Positions 27,227-37,226 of a DNA stretch of 64,000 bases are shown here, in pieces (position 1 is the first letter of the stretch; the number at the start of each line of letters is the position of its first letter). The stretch spans positions 21,369 to 85,368 of the forward strand of contig NZ_MRBK01000002.1 of the NCBI RefSeq assembly GCF_001969815.1. The letters run 5' to 3'. Under the pieces are notes generated by a model, which saw nothing but the letters and a program-made list of their open reading frames with translations, searched no databases and was not told the origin of the DNA. Position numbers and translations under genes: made by a program. The stretch comes from Bacillus swezeyi. Lineage in GTDB: Bacteria; Bacillota; Bacilli; Bacillales; Bacillaceae.

Positions 27227-28295
27227 GTGAAAGGCATTACCGATGTTAAAATCAATTACAGTCAATTTCTGACTTTAGTGATTTTATTTACGGTTGGAAC
27301 AAGTATTTTAGAGATACCGGCGGGATTGGCCCGCGGAGGCAAAACAGGATGTCTGAATTGCAGCGATAATGGGGATTGGAATCGGGGTATGCGTCATATG
27401 GCTGTTTATCGCCTTATCCCGTCCGTTTCCCTGGCTTACCTTTGTGCGAAATCAATGAAAAACTGTTTGGTAAATGGATAGGCAAGACGGTTTCTCTTCT
27501 ATTTGTGACCATGCCGCTCATTGATACAGCCGATCTCTTGTATTCAGCGGGGAATGTTGTCAAGACGGAAATGATGCCGGAAACACCGATCACACCACTT
27601 AAGATTTTAATGGCGGTCATTTTGCTGCTGGGCGTGCGGGTCAGATTTGAGACGATCAGCCGCGCCGTTGAAATCTTCGTCGTCTTGTTCATCGCGCTGT
27701 TTATCATTTTTATGGTTTTGATCACACCGGAAATCGACTTTAACAACATTCAGCCCATTTTTGAAACAGATCTGAAAACCATACTGTGGGCTTCCATGGA
27801 CATGGTGCCCTACGTCTTCTATCCATTCCGTCGTGTTATTAATGATTTACCCAGTTTTTCTCAATGAGCCTGAAAAAGCTCGAAATCTTTTTATCATCGG
27901 GAGTGTCATTGGCGGGGTGATCGTTTTAATCACGACCTTTCTCAGTATTTTGCGGACGCTACAGCCAGACTGCTGTATCCGAGTGATGCGTTAGCCGAGA
28001 AGATTCAGATCGGCAACTTTTTGACGAGAATCGAAGTGATCATGACCAGCATGTGGATGATGACTATCTATACGAAGAGGGAGCTTTATTTTTACGCTTC
28101 TGCAAATTTTAAATTTGAAAAGCGTCCGTCCTCATACCTTGCCATTAGGTATGATCGCCCTCACCTTTCGACATTCATTTTTCCAGATGCGGGCTATGAA
28201 AAAATCGGACGGCCATCGCCTATACCGTCTCGATGAGGCTGTTTACCACTTATCATGCTGGGAGCGGCCGCCTTTTATCCTGTTACTTTATTTCG
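27227..28295 (+). pseudogene. Decayed spore germination B subunit
   Basis: GerAB-family sequence is spread over several frames. It opens with VKINYSQFLTLVILFTVGTS, shifts frame near 27330, and has a TGA where Trp of AKQDAW-like sequence is expected (about 27354). It shifts again near 27440 to INEKLFGKWIGKTVSLL, then near 27828 into VLLMIYPVFLNEPEKARN, and again near 27940 and 28110. At least four lesions make it non-functional. It follows the intact divergent B gene and is probably a duplicated or second B subunit of the same receptor locus. Confidence 0.85.
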
Positions 28296-28377
28296 AAGCC
28301 AAAATTCTAAAAATTAATGCAAAAATATGATAATTGTCCGATATTAATGTCGTAAACTAGAAAAAGGAGTTTTGGCC

Positions 28378-30363
28378 ATGAAAAAAATATTGGACTGGAT
28401 CAAGCGTCCGTCTCTTTCAAAAAAATTAACGATCTCATTTTTATTGATTTTAACTGTGCCCATACTCATCCTTTCAATTGCTTCTGTCTATCAGGCCAGC
28501 AGTTCGCTGGAAGATGAGATCATGAGAAGCGCAAGAAACAGTGTCGACCAATTAAATGAAATGATTGATCAAAACGTCGAAAAAAAGGCGGATGCAATTA
28601 CATATTTTAGCGAAGTGATTCACGAAAAGACGTACAAGGAAAAAGGCCGGACTTCATTAAGAGAAAAATTTGAACAATACGCAAAACAAAACAAAGATGT
28701 AGAAGCGATCTTCACGGGGTCAAAAGACAGCGTATATGTCCAGCACCCTTATACCAAAATGCCCGATGACTACGATCCGGTTGAAAGAGGCTGGTATCAA
28801 GAGGCCTCTGAGAAAAAAGGCGAAGTGATTGTCACAGAACCGTATGAATCTGCCGCGACAGGCAATACGGTCATCACAATCGCCAGACAAAATGATGACG
28901 GATCAGGAGTTGCCGCACTCAGCTTGAACATTGACGAGCTGATTAAAGCAACCAACGATGTCAAAATCGGAAAAAGCGGGTTCGCGTTCATTTCAAGCGC
29001 TGATAAAAAATATATTGCACACCCGACGATTAAAGCCGGTACTGAAGGAGAAGGCGACTGGGTCGAGCAAGTCTACAGCAAAGAAAAAGGCGAGTACAAG
29101 TATACGTTTCAAGGGAAAGACAGGCAAATAACTTTTGCGACAAACAAACTGACCGGCTGGAAAATCGCCGGAACGATGTTTGCAGATGAAATCACAAATG
29201 CAGCAAAGCCGGCCTTTCATATGGCTCTTATCGTATTTGCAGGAGCGGTTGCGCTTGGCGGAATTCTTATTTACTTTATTATTCGTACGATCAGCAAACC
29301 GTTGACTCAGCTTGTTTCATCTGCTAGGAGCATCAGCAGCGGAGATCTGACACAGCAAATCGAAGTGCAGTCAAACGATGAGTTTGGACAGCTCGGTAAA
29401 AGCTTTAACGATATGTCCGAATCGCTCCGCACTCTGATCGGCATGATTCAAGAATCGGTTGATAATGTCGCCGCTTCTTCCGAACAGCTGACTGCAAGCG
29501 CAGATCAGACGAGCAAAGCGACAGAACACATCACTTCAGCGATCGAGCAATTTTCAAGCGGTGCTGAAAGCCAGAGTGAGAAAGTCGAAACAAGCTCTCA
29601 TCAGCTCAGTCAAATGAATGACAGGCTGAGTGAAATGACTGAGGTATCAAAATCGATCACAACATCATCAATCAAATCGACAGAAGTCGCTGAGACAGGC
29701 GGCGAGCTTGTTCAAAAAACCGTCGGCCAAATGAATTCGATCGATCAATCGGTCAAACAAGCTGAAGGTGTTGTCAAAGGACTTGAAGCCAAATCAAAAG
29801 ACATTACTTCGATCCTCCGCGTCATTAACGGAATTGCCGACCAAACAAATTTGCTGGCACTGAATGCCGCAATCGAGGCCGCGCGCGCCGGAGAGTCGGG
29901 CAGAGGTTTTTCCGTCGTCGCTGAAGAAGTCCGGAAACTGGCCGCCCAATCAGCGGACTCAGCAAAAGAAATCGAAACGTTGATTCAGGAAATCGTCAAA
30001 GAAATCGAGCACTCACTCAACATGTTTAAATCGGTCAATCATGAAGTGCAGTCCGGTTTGAAAATTACCGAGAAAACAGATGAGAGCTTTAACCAGATCA
30101 GCGACATGACAAATGAGATTGCCGGGAAACTGCAAACGCTGAACACAGCCGTCGAGCAGCTGTCAAAAGGCTCGCATGAAGTCTCTGGAGCTGTTGAAGA
30201 CATTGCCGAAGTTTCAAGAGAAAGCACTGCGGGTATACAGGATATTGCCGCATCGGCAGAAGAACAGCTGGCATCAATGGAAGAAATCAGCTCATCTTCT
30301 GCCACACTTGAACAAATGGCTGAAGATCTGCGCGAGTTGACGAAAAAATTTAAGGTCAATTAA
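28378..30363 (+). CDS. Methyl-accepting chemotaxis protein (McpA/TlpA-like)
   Basis: This 661-residue transmembrane chemoreceptor has an N-terminal helix (about 17-37), then an extracellular dCache ligand-binding domain with the [22 protein letters not shown] motif. A second helix (about 282-304), HAMP, and a long cytoplasmic coiled coil follow. The signalling tip has the invariant [20 protein letters not shown] and [14 protein letters not shown]. Length and sequence agree with the B. subtilis mcpA/mcpB/tlpA/tlpB family (661-662 residues). ATG 28378 follows SD AAAAAGGAG. It relays amino-acid or other signals to CheA/CheW. It is a single-gene unit with its own terminator. Confidence 0.92.
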   Translation: MKKILDWIKRPSLSKKLTISFLLILTVPILILSIASVYQASSSLEDEIMRSARNSVDQLNEMIDQNVEKKADAITYFSEVIHEKTYKEKGRTSLREKFEQYAKQNKDVEAIFTGSKDSVYVQHPYTKMPDDYDPVERGWYQEASEKKGEVIVTEPYESAATGNTVITIARQNDDGSGVAALSLNIDELIKATNDVKIGKSGFAFISSADKKYIAHPTIKAGTEGEGDWVEQVYSKEKGEYKYTFQGKDRQITFATNKLTGWKIAGTMFADEITNAAKPAFHMALIVFAGAVALGGILIYFIIRTISKPLTQLVSSARSISSGDLTQQIEVQSNDEFGQLGKSFNDMSESLRTLIGMIQESVDNVAASSEQLTASADQTSKATEHITSAIEQFSSGAESQSEKVETSSHQLSQMNDRLSEMTEVSKSITTSSIKSTEVAETGGELVQKTVGQMNSIDQSVKQAEGVVKGLEAKSKDITSILRVINGIADQTNLLALNAAIEAARAGESGRGFSVVAEEVRKLAAQSADSAKEIETLIQEIVKEIEHSLNMFKSVNHEVQSGLKITEKTDESFNQISDMTNEIAGKLQTLNTAVEQLSKGSHEVSGAVEDIAEVSRESTAGIQDIAASAEEQLASMEEISSSSATLEQMAEDLRELTKKFKVN

Positions 30364-30366
30364 AAA

Positions 30367-30402
30367 AGAGAGGCTCCTGTTGAATAGGAGCCTCTCTCAG
30401 AT
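30367..30402 (+). terminator. Terminator after the chemoreceptor gene
   Basis: Twelve-base stem AGAGAGGCTCCT (30367-30378) with 30386-30397, followed by a weak T stretch. Confidence 0.75.
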
Positions 30403-30494
30403 TTTGTCATCACTTTTAGACGTGATTGACGGCGGCGTTCAGGCAGGCCTGACAAAGAACGCGAGGATTTGTCGATACGCTGCCCTTTTATGTA

Positions 30495-30827
30495 TTACCC
30501 AATCTTCGTTCCATTTGGCGCTTCTTCATCAGGCCTTAATAAAATCACATCGCCTTTTTCCGGAACACCGCCAAGAACGAGAACCTCTGATTTAAATCCG
30601 GCAATACGCCGCGGCGGAAAATTGACCACTGCTGTTACCTGCCGGCCTTCAAGCTTTTCAGGCGTATAGCGCTTTGTGATTTGTGCGCTCGACCGCTTGA
30701 CACCGATTTCATCTCCGAAATCGATCTCCAGCTTCATCGCCGGGACCCTCGCTTCCGCAAAGATTTCCGCTTTCAAAATCGTTCCAATCCGAATATCGAG
30801 CTTTAAAAAGTCTTCAATTACTGCCAT
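30495..30827 (-). CDS. csaA: CsaA, tRNA-binding-domain secretion chaperone
   Basis: This 110-residue OB-fold protein has exactly the B. subtilis CsaA length. Conserved runs include [43 protein letters not shown] and the end NGTKIG. It forms a dimer that binds unfolded preproteins and SecA; the fold is that of the tRNA-binding domain of MetRS/Arc1p. ATG 30827 follows SD GGAGGAG; the seven extra upstream codons are not used. Confidence 0.95.
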   Translation of the reverse strand: MAVIEDFLKLDIRIGTILKAEIFAEARVPAMKLEIDFGDEIGVKRSSAQITKRYTPEKLEGRQVTAVVNFPPRRIAGFKSEVLVLGGVPEKGDVILLRPDEEAPNGTKIG

Positions 30828-31090
30828 GTTTTTCTCCTCCTTCATCATGACCTATTCTCCCTGTTTCCCTAGTATACATGGACAAGAATAGAATACCATG
30901 TCTCCCCCCTTCGTTTAAACAGACATCTCTTTTTTGCACGCGAGTCAGAAGGACTCTGGCATCAATCTATCAGCCGCTTTTCAATAATGAACCGGCCCCT
31001 TTTGCCAGCTGTTCAGGACAACCAACTTTACGGGATCTCCCTTTCCTTCATAGATTATCAGAAAGTATAACTTAAAAGAGGTGGATCTCG

Positions 31091-32419
31091 ATGTTCGGTT
31101 CCTACATGGTTCAAATGGTTCGGGCCAACGCCCATAAATTAGACCGTCCCCTGAGAGAAAGCGTATTGAAGCTCTATAAACCTTTCAAATGGACGCCATG
31201 TTTTCTGCACGGCCTTTTTGAAAAATTCCTTATGAAAAACAAAAAAATATCTATCATTATTGAGTTCGAAAAAGACTGTCATCATAAAGGCTATCAGCTT
31301 GTAAAAGAGATGGCCGCGAATCAAAGACGGAACAAAATAAAGCATCATTTCGCCAAGATCAACTGCTGCAGCGCCGAAGTTACCCCTTCTGTATTGCAAT
31401 CGCTTCTATCACAGTGCAGCGACATCCGAAAAATTTATTTAAATCGGACTGTTAAAGCGCTTCTCGATGTTGCGGTCGAATCAAGCAATGCTAAGAAAGT
31501 CGTCAGAAACAATCAGACATTGACAGGAAAAGGTGTTACGGTAGCTGTCGTGGATACCGGAATATATCCGCATTCAGACCTCGAAGGAAGGATCAAAGCT
31601 TTTGCCGACTTTGTCAACCAAAAAGCTGAACCATATGATGACAATGGGCATGGCACCCATTGCGCCGGCGATGTTGCAGGAAACGGAGCCGCTTCTTCCG
31701 GAGAATACCGCGGACCCGCTCCTGAAGCCGAACTGATTGGTGTCAAAGTGTTGGACAAAATGGGGTCCGGCTCGCTCGAAACTGTGATTCAAGGGATAGA
31801 CTGGTGTATACAGTTTAATGAAGAACATCCGGAAGATCCGATCGATATTATCTCAATGTCGCTTGGTTCAGATGCTCTTTCCTATGAAAATGAAGAAGAA
31901 GACCCTGTCGTCAAAGCCGTTAATACAGCTTGGGACGCGGGAATTGTCGTCTGCGCTGCCGCTGGAAATTCAGGACCTGATGCCCAAACGATCGCCAGTC
32001 CGGGTGTTAGCCGCAAAATTATTACAGTCGGAGCTTTGGATGACCGCGATACCGTCAGCCGGGATGACGATAATGTCGCATCATATTCAAGCAGAGGACC
32101 GACCATTTATGGCCAGGTCAAACCAGACATTTTAGCACCGGGAACCAATATTATTTCACTGCGCTCACCCGGATCTTTTCTTGATAAACTGCAAAAAGCC
32201 AACCGGGTCGGCACAGATTATATGACATTGTCTGGAACATCAATGGCTACGCCGATTTGTGCAGGTATTGCCGCACTCCTTCTCCAGCAAGCCCCTGACA
32301 CTGCACCCGATGAAGTCAAAAGGCTTTTAATGGACGGAGCCGATTGGTGGAAAGATAGAGACCCAAATATTTACGGTGCAGGTTACATTAATGCTGAAAT
32401 TTCCATTCCCCTAGACTGA
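31091..32419 (+). CDS. aprX: AprX intracellular subtilisin-like serine protease
   Basis: This 442-residue subtilase is identical in length to B. subtilis AprX. The catalytic triad sits in VAVVDTGIYP (Asp), NGHGTHCAGDVA (His) and SGTSMATPICAG (Ser), with the oxyanion Asn in AAAGNSGPD. There is no signal peptide, consistent with a stationary-phase cytoplasmic enzyme. The N-terminal ~130 residues form the AprX-type prodomain (CFLHGLFEKF, INCCSAEVTPS). SD AGAGGTGG precedes ATG 31091. Confidence 0.95.
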   Translation: MFGSYMVQMVRANAHKLDRPLRESVLKLYKPFKWTPCFLHGLFEKFLMKNKKISIIIEFEKDCHHKGYQLVKEMAANQRRNKIKHHFAKINCCSAEVTPSVLQSLLSQCSDIRKIYLNRTVKALLDVAVESSNAKKVVRNNQTLTGKGVTVAVVDTGIYPHSDLEGRIKAFADFVNQKAEPYDDNGHGTHCAGDVAGNGAASSGEYRGPAPEAELIGVKVLDKMGSGSLETVIQGIDWCIQFNEEHPEDPIDIISMSLGSDALSYENEEEDPVVKAVNTAWDAGIVVCAAAGNSGPDAQTIASPGVSRKIITVGALDDRDTVSRDDDNVASYSSRGPTIYGQVKPDILAPGTNIISLRSPGSFLDKLQKANRVGTDYMTLSGTSMATPICAGIAALLLQQAPDTAPDEVKRLLMDGADWWKDRDPNIYGAGYINAEISIPLD

Positions 32420-32446
32420 CCGGCATCCTAAAATCTGAACAACGCT

Positions 32447-32480
32447 TTCGCCCGTTTTCATTCTATGTTAAACGGGCGAA
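32447..32480. terminator. Hairpin between aprX and the convergent membrane gene
   Basis: Eleven-base stem TTCGCCCGTTT (32447-32457) with 32470-32480. No good T run follows on either strand, so it may be a weak or factor-assisted terminator. Confidence 0.5.
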
Positions 32481-32493
32481 TATACATCAATAT

Positions 32494-32895
32494 TCAAGCG
32501 GCTTTTTTTCTTGTCAGCATCAGCGGAATCATCAAATACATGGCATAGGCGCATACCATCCAAATCGCAAATGAAATCACTTGCCCCTCGGAAAATGCAG
32601 GGAAAATCAGCGGATGGTTCCATACAGAAAAAGTGTCAAGGAACAAACCGACCGCCGATCCCCAAATCCCGAGTTTTAAGGCCGCAAACGGTGATTTATC
32701 AAGTTGTTGATAAAACAGCAATACTGTATACAAAACAACAAACGTTCCTGTTTCCAAAAGCAAAAAATGAATCCAAAAAGTATGTTGTCCAGGTTCGGCA
32801 AGAACTGAATCGCCAAACAGCACAAAAAACATGGTTGCCCCCAGCCAGACAAGGAAAGAAAAAAGAAGAGTCAAACCTAATTTTTGCGTAAACAT
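32494..32895 (-). CDS. Four-helix integral membrane protein, unknown function
   Basis: This 133-residue protein has four hydrophobic helices and a basic C-terminus (LTRKKAA). ATG 32895 is chosen for its SD AAGGGGG 7 bases upstream rather than the TTG two codons earlier. It follows a TetR regulator by 12 bases in the same direction, so it is probably the regulated target in an autoregulated operon. I do not recognise a functional family. Confidence 0.75.
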   Translation of the reverse strand: MFTQKLGLTLLFSFLVWLGATMFFVLFGDSVLAEPGQHTFWIHFLLLETGTFVVLYTVLLFYQQLDKSPFAALKLGIWGSAVGLFLDTFSVWNHPLIFPAFSEGQVISFAIWMVCAYAMYLMIPLMLTRKKAA

Positions 32896-32907
32896 TGCCA
32901 ATCCCCC

Positions 32908-33513
32908 TTACTGATCCGCCTTTTCATGCTGCTTTAAAGCGTCTTCCGTCAGCTTCTGCAGCACAAGCTCCAGTTCTTGATAGATTTCATCAGAAGAAAA
33001 CTCAGATGAAATAAAAGACTGCAGGGCAAGGCCGTCGATCAGTGCATTGAGAAGTATGCTCCACGTTTTAAGTGAGACCCCTTCAACAGGAGATCGCTTC
33101 CATAACCCAGAAAGCTGATCTGCTAAAAACGTATTTTCATCGTCCAAAAGCTCCCCCAATTGTTTGTTTATCCTCTCATTTCGAAAACCAAAGACGACCA
33201 ATTCTAAAAATAGCTGATGATAATATGCACCTTCCTGAGTTCTTGCCTTTGCAGAAGCTAATCCATCCTTCATTTTTTCAGCCGCAGGCTTTTGATTTGC
33301 CCTTAAACTCTCCCAAGACGTGCAGCAAACATCCCGAACCACTTCAAAAACAAGCTGCTCTTTTGTGCGAAAATGATAGTAAACAGTTCCCTGTGTCACA
33401 TTTGCATCTTCTGCAACCGCCTTTAACGTCAGATTTTCCAACCCGCGCTCTGCAATGCGTCGTTTAGCCGCTTCAATCAGCATCTCTTTTGATGTCACAT
33501 TTGGCCTTGCCAT
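32908..33513 (-). CDS. TetR-family transcriptional regulator
   Basis: This 201-residue protein has an N-terminal TetR helix-turn-helix (AERGLENLTLKAVAEDAN, then VTQGTVYYHFRTKEQL) and a C-terminal ligand-binding domain of the TetR_C_6 type. SD GAAGGTGA precedes ATG 33513. A 16-bp palindrome lies directly upstream and is the likely self-operator. It is cotranscribed with the downstream four-helix membrane protein; the effector is unknown. Confidence 0.88.
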   Translation of the reverse strand: MARPNVTSKEMLIEAAKRRIAERGLENLTLKAVAEDANVTQGTVYYHFRTKEQLVFEVVRDVCCTSWESLRANQKPAAEKMKDGLASAKARTQEGAYYHQLFLELVVFGFRNERINKQLGELLDDENTFLADQLSGLWKRSPVEGVSLKTWSILLNALIDGLALQSFISSEFSSDEIYQELELVLQKLTEDALKQHEKADQ

Positions 33514-33527
33514 TCATTCACCTTCTC

Positions 33528-33543
33528 AGTTATTCAGATAACT
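33528..33543. promoter_or_regulatory. TetR operator candidate
   Basis: AGTTAT (33528-33533), TCAG, ATAACT (33538-33543), about 15 bases upstream of the tetR start and overlapping its probable promoter/SD zone. Confidence 0.6.
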
Positions 33544-33664
33544 AACTTATTTGATTAAATTTTAATATGGAAATCATTGCGTGTCAATCCTCAAATTTCA
33601 TACTATTAGTTTACATAATATCATTATGATAAATCATTGACTCAACATCTCTTTTTTCCGCTTT

Positions 33665-34156
33665 TTATTTATTCACGTCTTGTTTTTTTCCTGCCATGAC
33701 CGTCAATCCTTGAAGAAATTTCAAAATGGCGCTCTGTTCCGGCTCTGAAAAAGAATCGAGAAACTGGTCAAACGTTTCCGCTTTTTTCTGATGGAGCTTT
33801 TCATGTAGCTCGAATACTTGCTTCCCGCTTGGCGTCAGCCGGAAGTAGACTTCTTTTTTGTTGTCTGTCAGTTGAAAACGTTTGATCAACCCCTCCTTTA
33901 AGAGCCTTGAACTGATTTTTGTAATATTTGCTTTAGATAAATTCATTTTCTTTGCAATTCCGGTATTATTGATCGGTTCACTATGACCGATGCAGCTGAT
34001 GACATGAATGGTTGTCATATTCCCGGGCAGCCGCTTGACGTCAGCCTCATCCGCCTGCTTCAGAAGCGCTTTGAGATCTGTATCCGCTTTTTGTTCATTA
34101 AGGTGCAGCAGTTTGACATACATATCATAGATCAGCTGTTTTGCCAGTTCAGACAT
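33665..34156 (-). CDS. MarR-family transcriptional regulator
   Basis: This protein of about 163 residues has the winged-helix pattern of MarR proteins: NNTGIAKKMNLSKANITKISSRLLKEGLI, then the wing FQLTDNKKEVYFRLTP. The Met at 34156 starts the conserved part (MSELAKQLIYDMYVKLL). An AAAGGA lies about 13 bases before it, and the longer frame to 34213 has no SD, so the start is uncertain. It is divergent from an HD hydrolase. It may control that gene or a distant target. Confidence 0.8.
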   Translation of the reverse strand: MSELAKQLIYDMYVKLLHLNEQKADTDLKALLKQADEADVKRLPGNMTTIHVISCIGHSEPINNTGIAKKMNLSKANITKISSRLLKEGLIKRFQLTDNKKEVYFRLTPSGKQVFELHEKLHQKKAETFDQFLDSFSEPEQSAILKFLQGLTVMAGKKQDVNK

Positions 34157-34306
34157 TGTCCATCGACATTCCTTTCTTTTTCTTTTCCAGTTAACAAAAT
34201 ATTTTAATTCCATTTATCAGGGCTTGTCAACCTTATGGTAAACTAATCATGAAAAAGAAAATTGTTTTTGTTTATGATTAAACATCATAAAGAGGGAGAG
34301 ATACTG

Positions 34307-34924
34307 ATGAACGTTTATGAACAAGATTTGCAGAAGGGCATTCGCTTCACCGGCAGTGTATATACAGATGCTTTAGAATTTTTTTATCACCACCATCAAG
34401 ATAGAACGGCAGAACATTCAATAAGGGTCAAAAAAGCGGCTGAAACATTGGCCAAATCGTTTCATGTTCCTATGCGAAAAGCCGCAATAGCCGGGATTTT
34501 GCATGACATCAGCGCCGTCATTCCAAATGAGAAAAGGATCGCTGCTGCTGAAGCGCTCGGCATTGATATCCTGCCCGAAGAACGGGTATTTCCGATGATC
34601 ATCCATCAAAAGCTGTCAAAAGTGCTGGCCCGGGATTTGTTTCATACACAAGATCAAGATATTTTAAATGCCATAGAATGTCATACAACACTTAAAGCTA
34701 ATCCCTCTCCCCTCGACCTTGTGGTGTTTGCAGCAGATAAAATAGAATGGGATCAGTCCGGGAGGCCGCCTTACATCAAAGAACTTCAGGAAGCGCTGGA
34801 GATTTCCTTGGAGTATGGTGCTTTTCAATATATTCAATATTTGTGGAATGAAAGAGACAAACTGAAGGTTGTCCATCCTTGGCTGAGAGATGCCTACCAC
34901 AATCTAAAAGAAAAAATCGGTTAG
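34307..34924 (+). CDS. HD-domain hydrolase (YqeK-like diadenosine tetraphosphatase family)
   Basis: This 205-residue protein has the HD metal ligands in TAEHSIRVKKAAETLA and AAIAGILHDISAVIP, then HQKLSKVLARDL, ECHTTLKANPSPLDLVVFAADKIEWDQ. The order matches YqeK, a symmetrical Ap4A hydrolase, but this gene is not in the yqeK context and is probably a paralogue. ATG 34307 follows SD AGAGGGAGAG. It is divergent from the MarR regulator. Confidence 0.8.
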   Translation: MNVYEQDLQKGIRFTGSVYTDALEFFYHHHQDRTAEHSIRVKKAAETLAKSFHVPMRKAAIAGILHDISAVIPNEKRIAAAEALGIDILPEERVFPMIIHQKLSKVLARDLFHTQDQDILNAIECHTTLKANPSPLDLVVFAADKIEWDQSGRPPYIKELQEALEISLEYGAFQYIQYLWNERDKLKVVHPWLRDAYHNLKEKIG

Positions 34925-35062
34925 GGCAGCGGCACATGCTCCCGACGCACAATAGGAAAGAAAAGGATCGCTTACATGCTAATCTGTCAAATGACTTGGT
35001 GCAGGCGGCCGGGCAAGTGCGCCCTTAACCGCCATAGTACCTTACGCGGAGCTGGGCGGGCG

Positions 35063-35548
35063 CTAGTTCACGCCTTTGGATGGATCCCAGCTTTTCTGCT
35101 GCTTTCTCATATGGACGATTTGTCCCAAGTGATAGGCATTATGGAGAATCAGGCAGGATAAAATGTCCGCCCATGTAGCGTTTGGATCGTGTTCTGCCGG
35201 CTGTGTCAGCACCGATTCTTCACATGCTGCAATCGTATGGATCCAATCGGAATAGATGCGGTCCAGCTCCTGGCTGCTTTCTTTCCAGCCAAGACCGCTC
35301 TTGTTGACAAACGTGTCATCGATCGTATAATCAAATGCCGGGACGGGAATCCCTTTAAACCGTTTTAAATACCGCTCATTATAGAAAATTAAATGATTGA
35401 CAATTTCTAAAATCGAATTTTCCGCACCTTCTCCTTTTTGCTTTGCCTGGCTTTCGGTAAGATCTGCGGCAGCCGTTTGAAAACAAACAAACCAAGTCGT
35501 TTCGTTATAGCACGCTTTAAACTGTTCAAGTAAGACATTTTTCAGCAT
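35063..35548 (-). CDS. DinB/YfiT-family protein
   Basis: This 161-residue four-helix bundle has the DinB metal-binding His pattern: VNHLIFYNERYL in helix 2 and LHNAYHLGQIVHMRK near the C-terminus. Such proteins use a metal for thiol-transferase or other poorly defined reactions. ATG 35548 follows SD GGAGGG; the 14 upstream codons lack support. It sits just downstream of yndJ on the same strand, about 60 bases away, and may read through from it. Confidence 0.8.
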   Translation of the reverse strand: MLKNVLLEQFKACYNETTWFVCFQTAAADLTESQAKQKGEGAENSILEIVNHLIFYNERYLKRFKGIPVPAFDYTIDDTFVNKSGLGWKESSQELDRIYSDWIHTIAACEESVLTQPAEHDPNATWADILSCLILHNAYHLGQIVHMRKQQKSWDPSKGVN

Positions 35549-35606
35549 AAATACCCTCCAGTTCGATTCGATTTGTGTCCTCTTTTTCATTTGCTAACTT
35601 CGCTCT

Positions 35607-37226
35607 TCATGATGCGGAATCCTTTTTTTCAATATCATATTGAATATCGAGGAACCGTATACCAAATAACCACATGCGATGAAACGCAAAGAGCCTGTCC
35701 TGCCCCGCTGCTTTAATTTTAAAACGTTCTGCAAGAGGCAGTTTAAATGTTCCAGCCCTTGTGGAAAGGAAAATGCCTTCATCACCTCGAGCAGACTGCG
35801 GCTCCCTGCTGGTCAAGATGAGACAGCCGTCCTCTGCCTTTGGTTTTAAAATCCCTGTCATATGAGAAAAAGGGAGCGGCAGGGCAATGTTCATGTATGT
35901 GGTCTTCTCATGGGTATGAACGGAATACAGCGCCACAAAAATGGTCTCCCCTTCCTCATTTGTTCTAACCCAGGCGCGCACATTCTCCCTTCCGTCTTTG
36001 TCTGAATCGACGCCGATAATCGAGCCGTTCATAGCCTGCCAGCCCGATTTCATCCCCAGATGGATTTGGCCTATCCTGGCTGAGAACATTTGGTAGATAA
36101 AAGCAAACGGCTTAAACCATGGCCGCCAGGCGATCTCCGCTTTTAAAACATAATTGGCCGTATTTTCGTAGAAATCGATCATCATAGGAGGAAGCATTTC
36201 AGGCCTGAACTCGCTTGTCCGGAAAATACCCATGTCATCGGCAAGCCCTTGATAAGATGCCCTGCTTTTCAGGCGCTGTCTGTTTAAAAAATCAGCTCCG
36301 ATTCTCCATGTTCCAAAAATGCGGCTCAGCCGTTTGCCATTATGCTTTTCCCTTGCCGGTTCAGGACGTTCAAGGTGCCAGCCGATAAGCGCCGGGATGA
36401 TGACGGCAATGGCGTTTACAAGCCCGTGGATCCAAATCATCTCCTGAATCGTAAAAGTCGGACGGCCGCGAAACACGCCGTATGAATAAATAAGGGAACA
36501 TGCAATCGTGAGCATGAGCATCAAAGATGAAAAGATCACAAACCGGCGCGCGATTTTGTTTTTGAAGGATGTACGCCACAACAGGAAGCCGCCGCAATAA
36601 ATGGCAGCCAAATACAGCGAAACGGCTATTAAATCGATAATTTTAGAAAACGATATTCCGATTGCGATCAAAAGCGGAGACATCATGATGATCCATGTGA
36701 TCGTCTTATACAGGCGGTTTTTCCTTTTCAGCTTCCTTCCGAGCATTCCATTAAAAATTGGAAGGAAGACCGCTGAATAATGAAAGTGCACCGCTGTCAG
36801 CAGGACAATAAGCAGACCAAAATTCATCACTTCAAGATTCAGTGTATAGGCAAAAAGCCAAAAACCTCCGAAAGGAAGATAAAGCAGGCCGCAATCGATT
36901 GACACCTCCTCAAGGCGGCGGCCTCCCCTTTCCCAGATGCGGAGCGCGCCGAACAAAGCGATCATTCCCGTATAGCAAAGCCAAATCAACGAAAAAAACG
37001 GTGAATGAAATATCAGAGAAAACAAAGCTGAACATGCGGCAATAGGAAACATGCGGATGATCAGCTGTGAGAGACCATTTTCATGCCGAATGAGCCGGAT
37101 TGCAATCGGTATGAAAAACAAGGCCGATAATAAAAGAAGCGCTTCTGCAGGCGGTATATCCGGCGCCTTGGCGAGGATGAAAACCGCATAACAAAGAGCG
37201 CTGACAAGCCAATGAAATCTAGTCAT
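35607..37226 (-). CDS. yndJ: YndJ polytopic membrane protein
   Basis: This 539-residue protein has an N-terminal membrane domain of about nine helices (residues 1-290) and a C-terminal soluble part of about 240 residues. B. subtilis YndJ (about 545 residues) lies in the same yndG-yndH-yndJ order. The function is unknown. ATG 37226 overlaps the yndH stop by several bases (ATGACTAG), so translation is coupled; an in-frame GTG at 37235 is the alternative start. Confidence 0.85.
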   Translation of the reverse strand: MTRFHWLVSALCYAVFILAKAPDIPPAEALLLLSALFFIPIAIRLIRHENGLSQLIIRMFPIAACSALFSLIFHSPFFSLIWLCYTGMIALFGALRIWERGGRRLEEVSIDCGLLYLPFGGFWLFAYTLNLEVMNFGLLIVLLTAVHFHYSAVFLPIFNGMLGRKLKRKNRLYKTITWIIMMSPLLIAIGISFSKIIDLIAVSLYLAAIYCGGFLLWRTSFKNKIARRFVIFSSLMLMLTIACSLIYSYGVFRGRPTFTIQEMIWIHGLVNAIAVIIPALIGWHLERPEPAREKHNGKRLSRIFGTWRIGADFLNRQRLKSRASYQGLADDMGIFRTSEFRPEMLPPMMIDFYENTANYVLKAEIAWRPWFKPFAFIYQMFSARIGQIHLGMKSGWQAMNGSIIGVDSDKDGRENVRAWVRTNEEGETIFVALYSVHTHEKTTYMNIALPLPFSHMTGILKPKAEDGCLILTSREPQSARGDEGIFLSTRAGTFKLPLAERFKIKAAGQDRLFAFHRMWLFGIRFLDIQYDIEKKDSAS

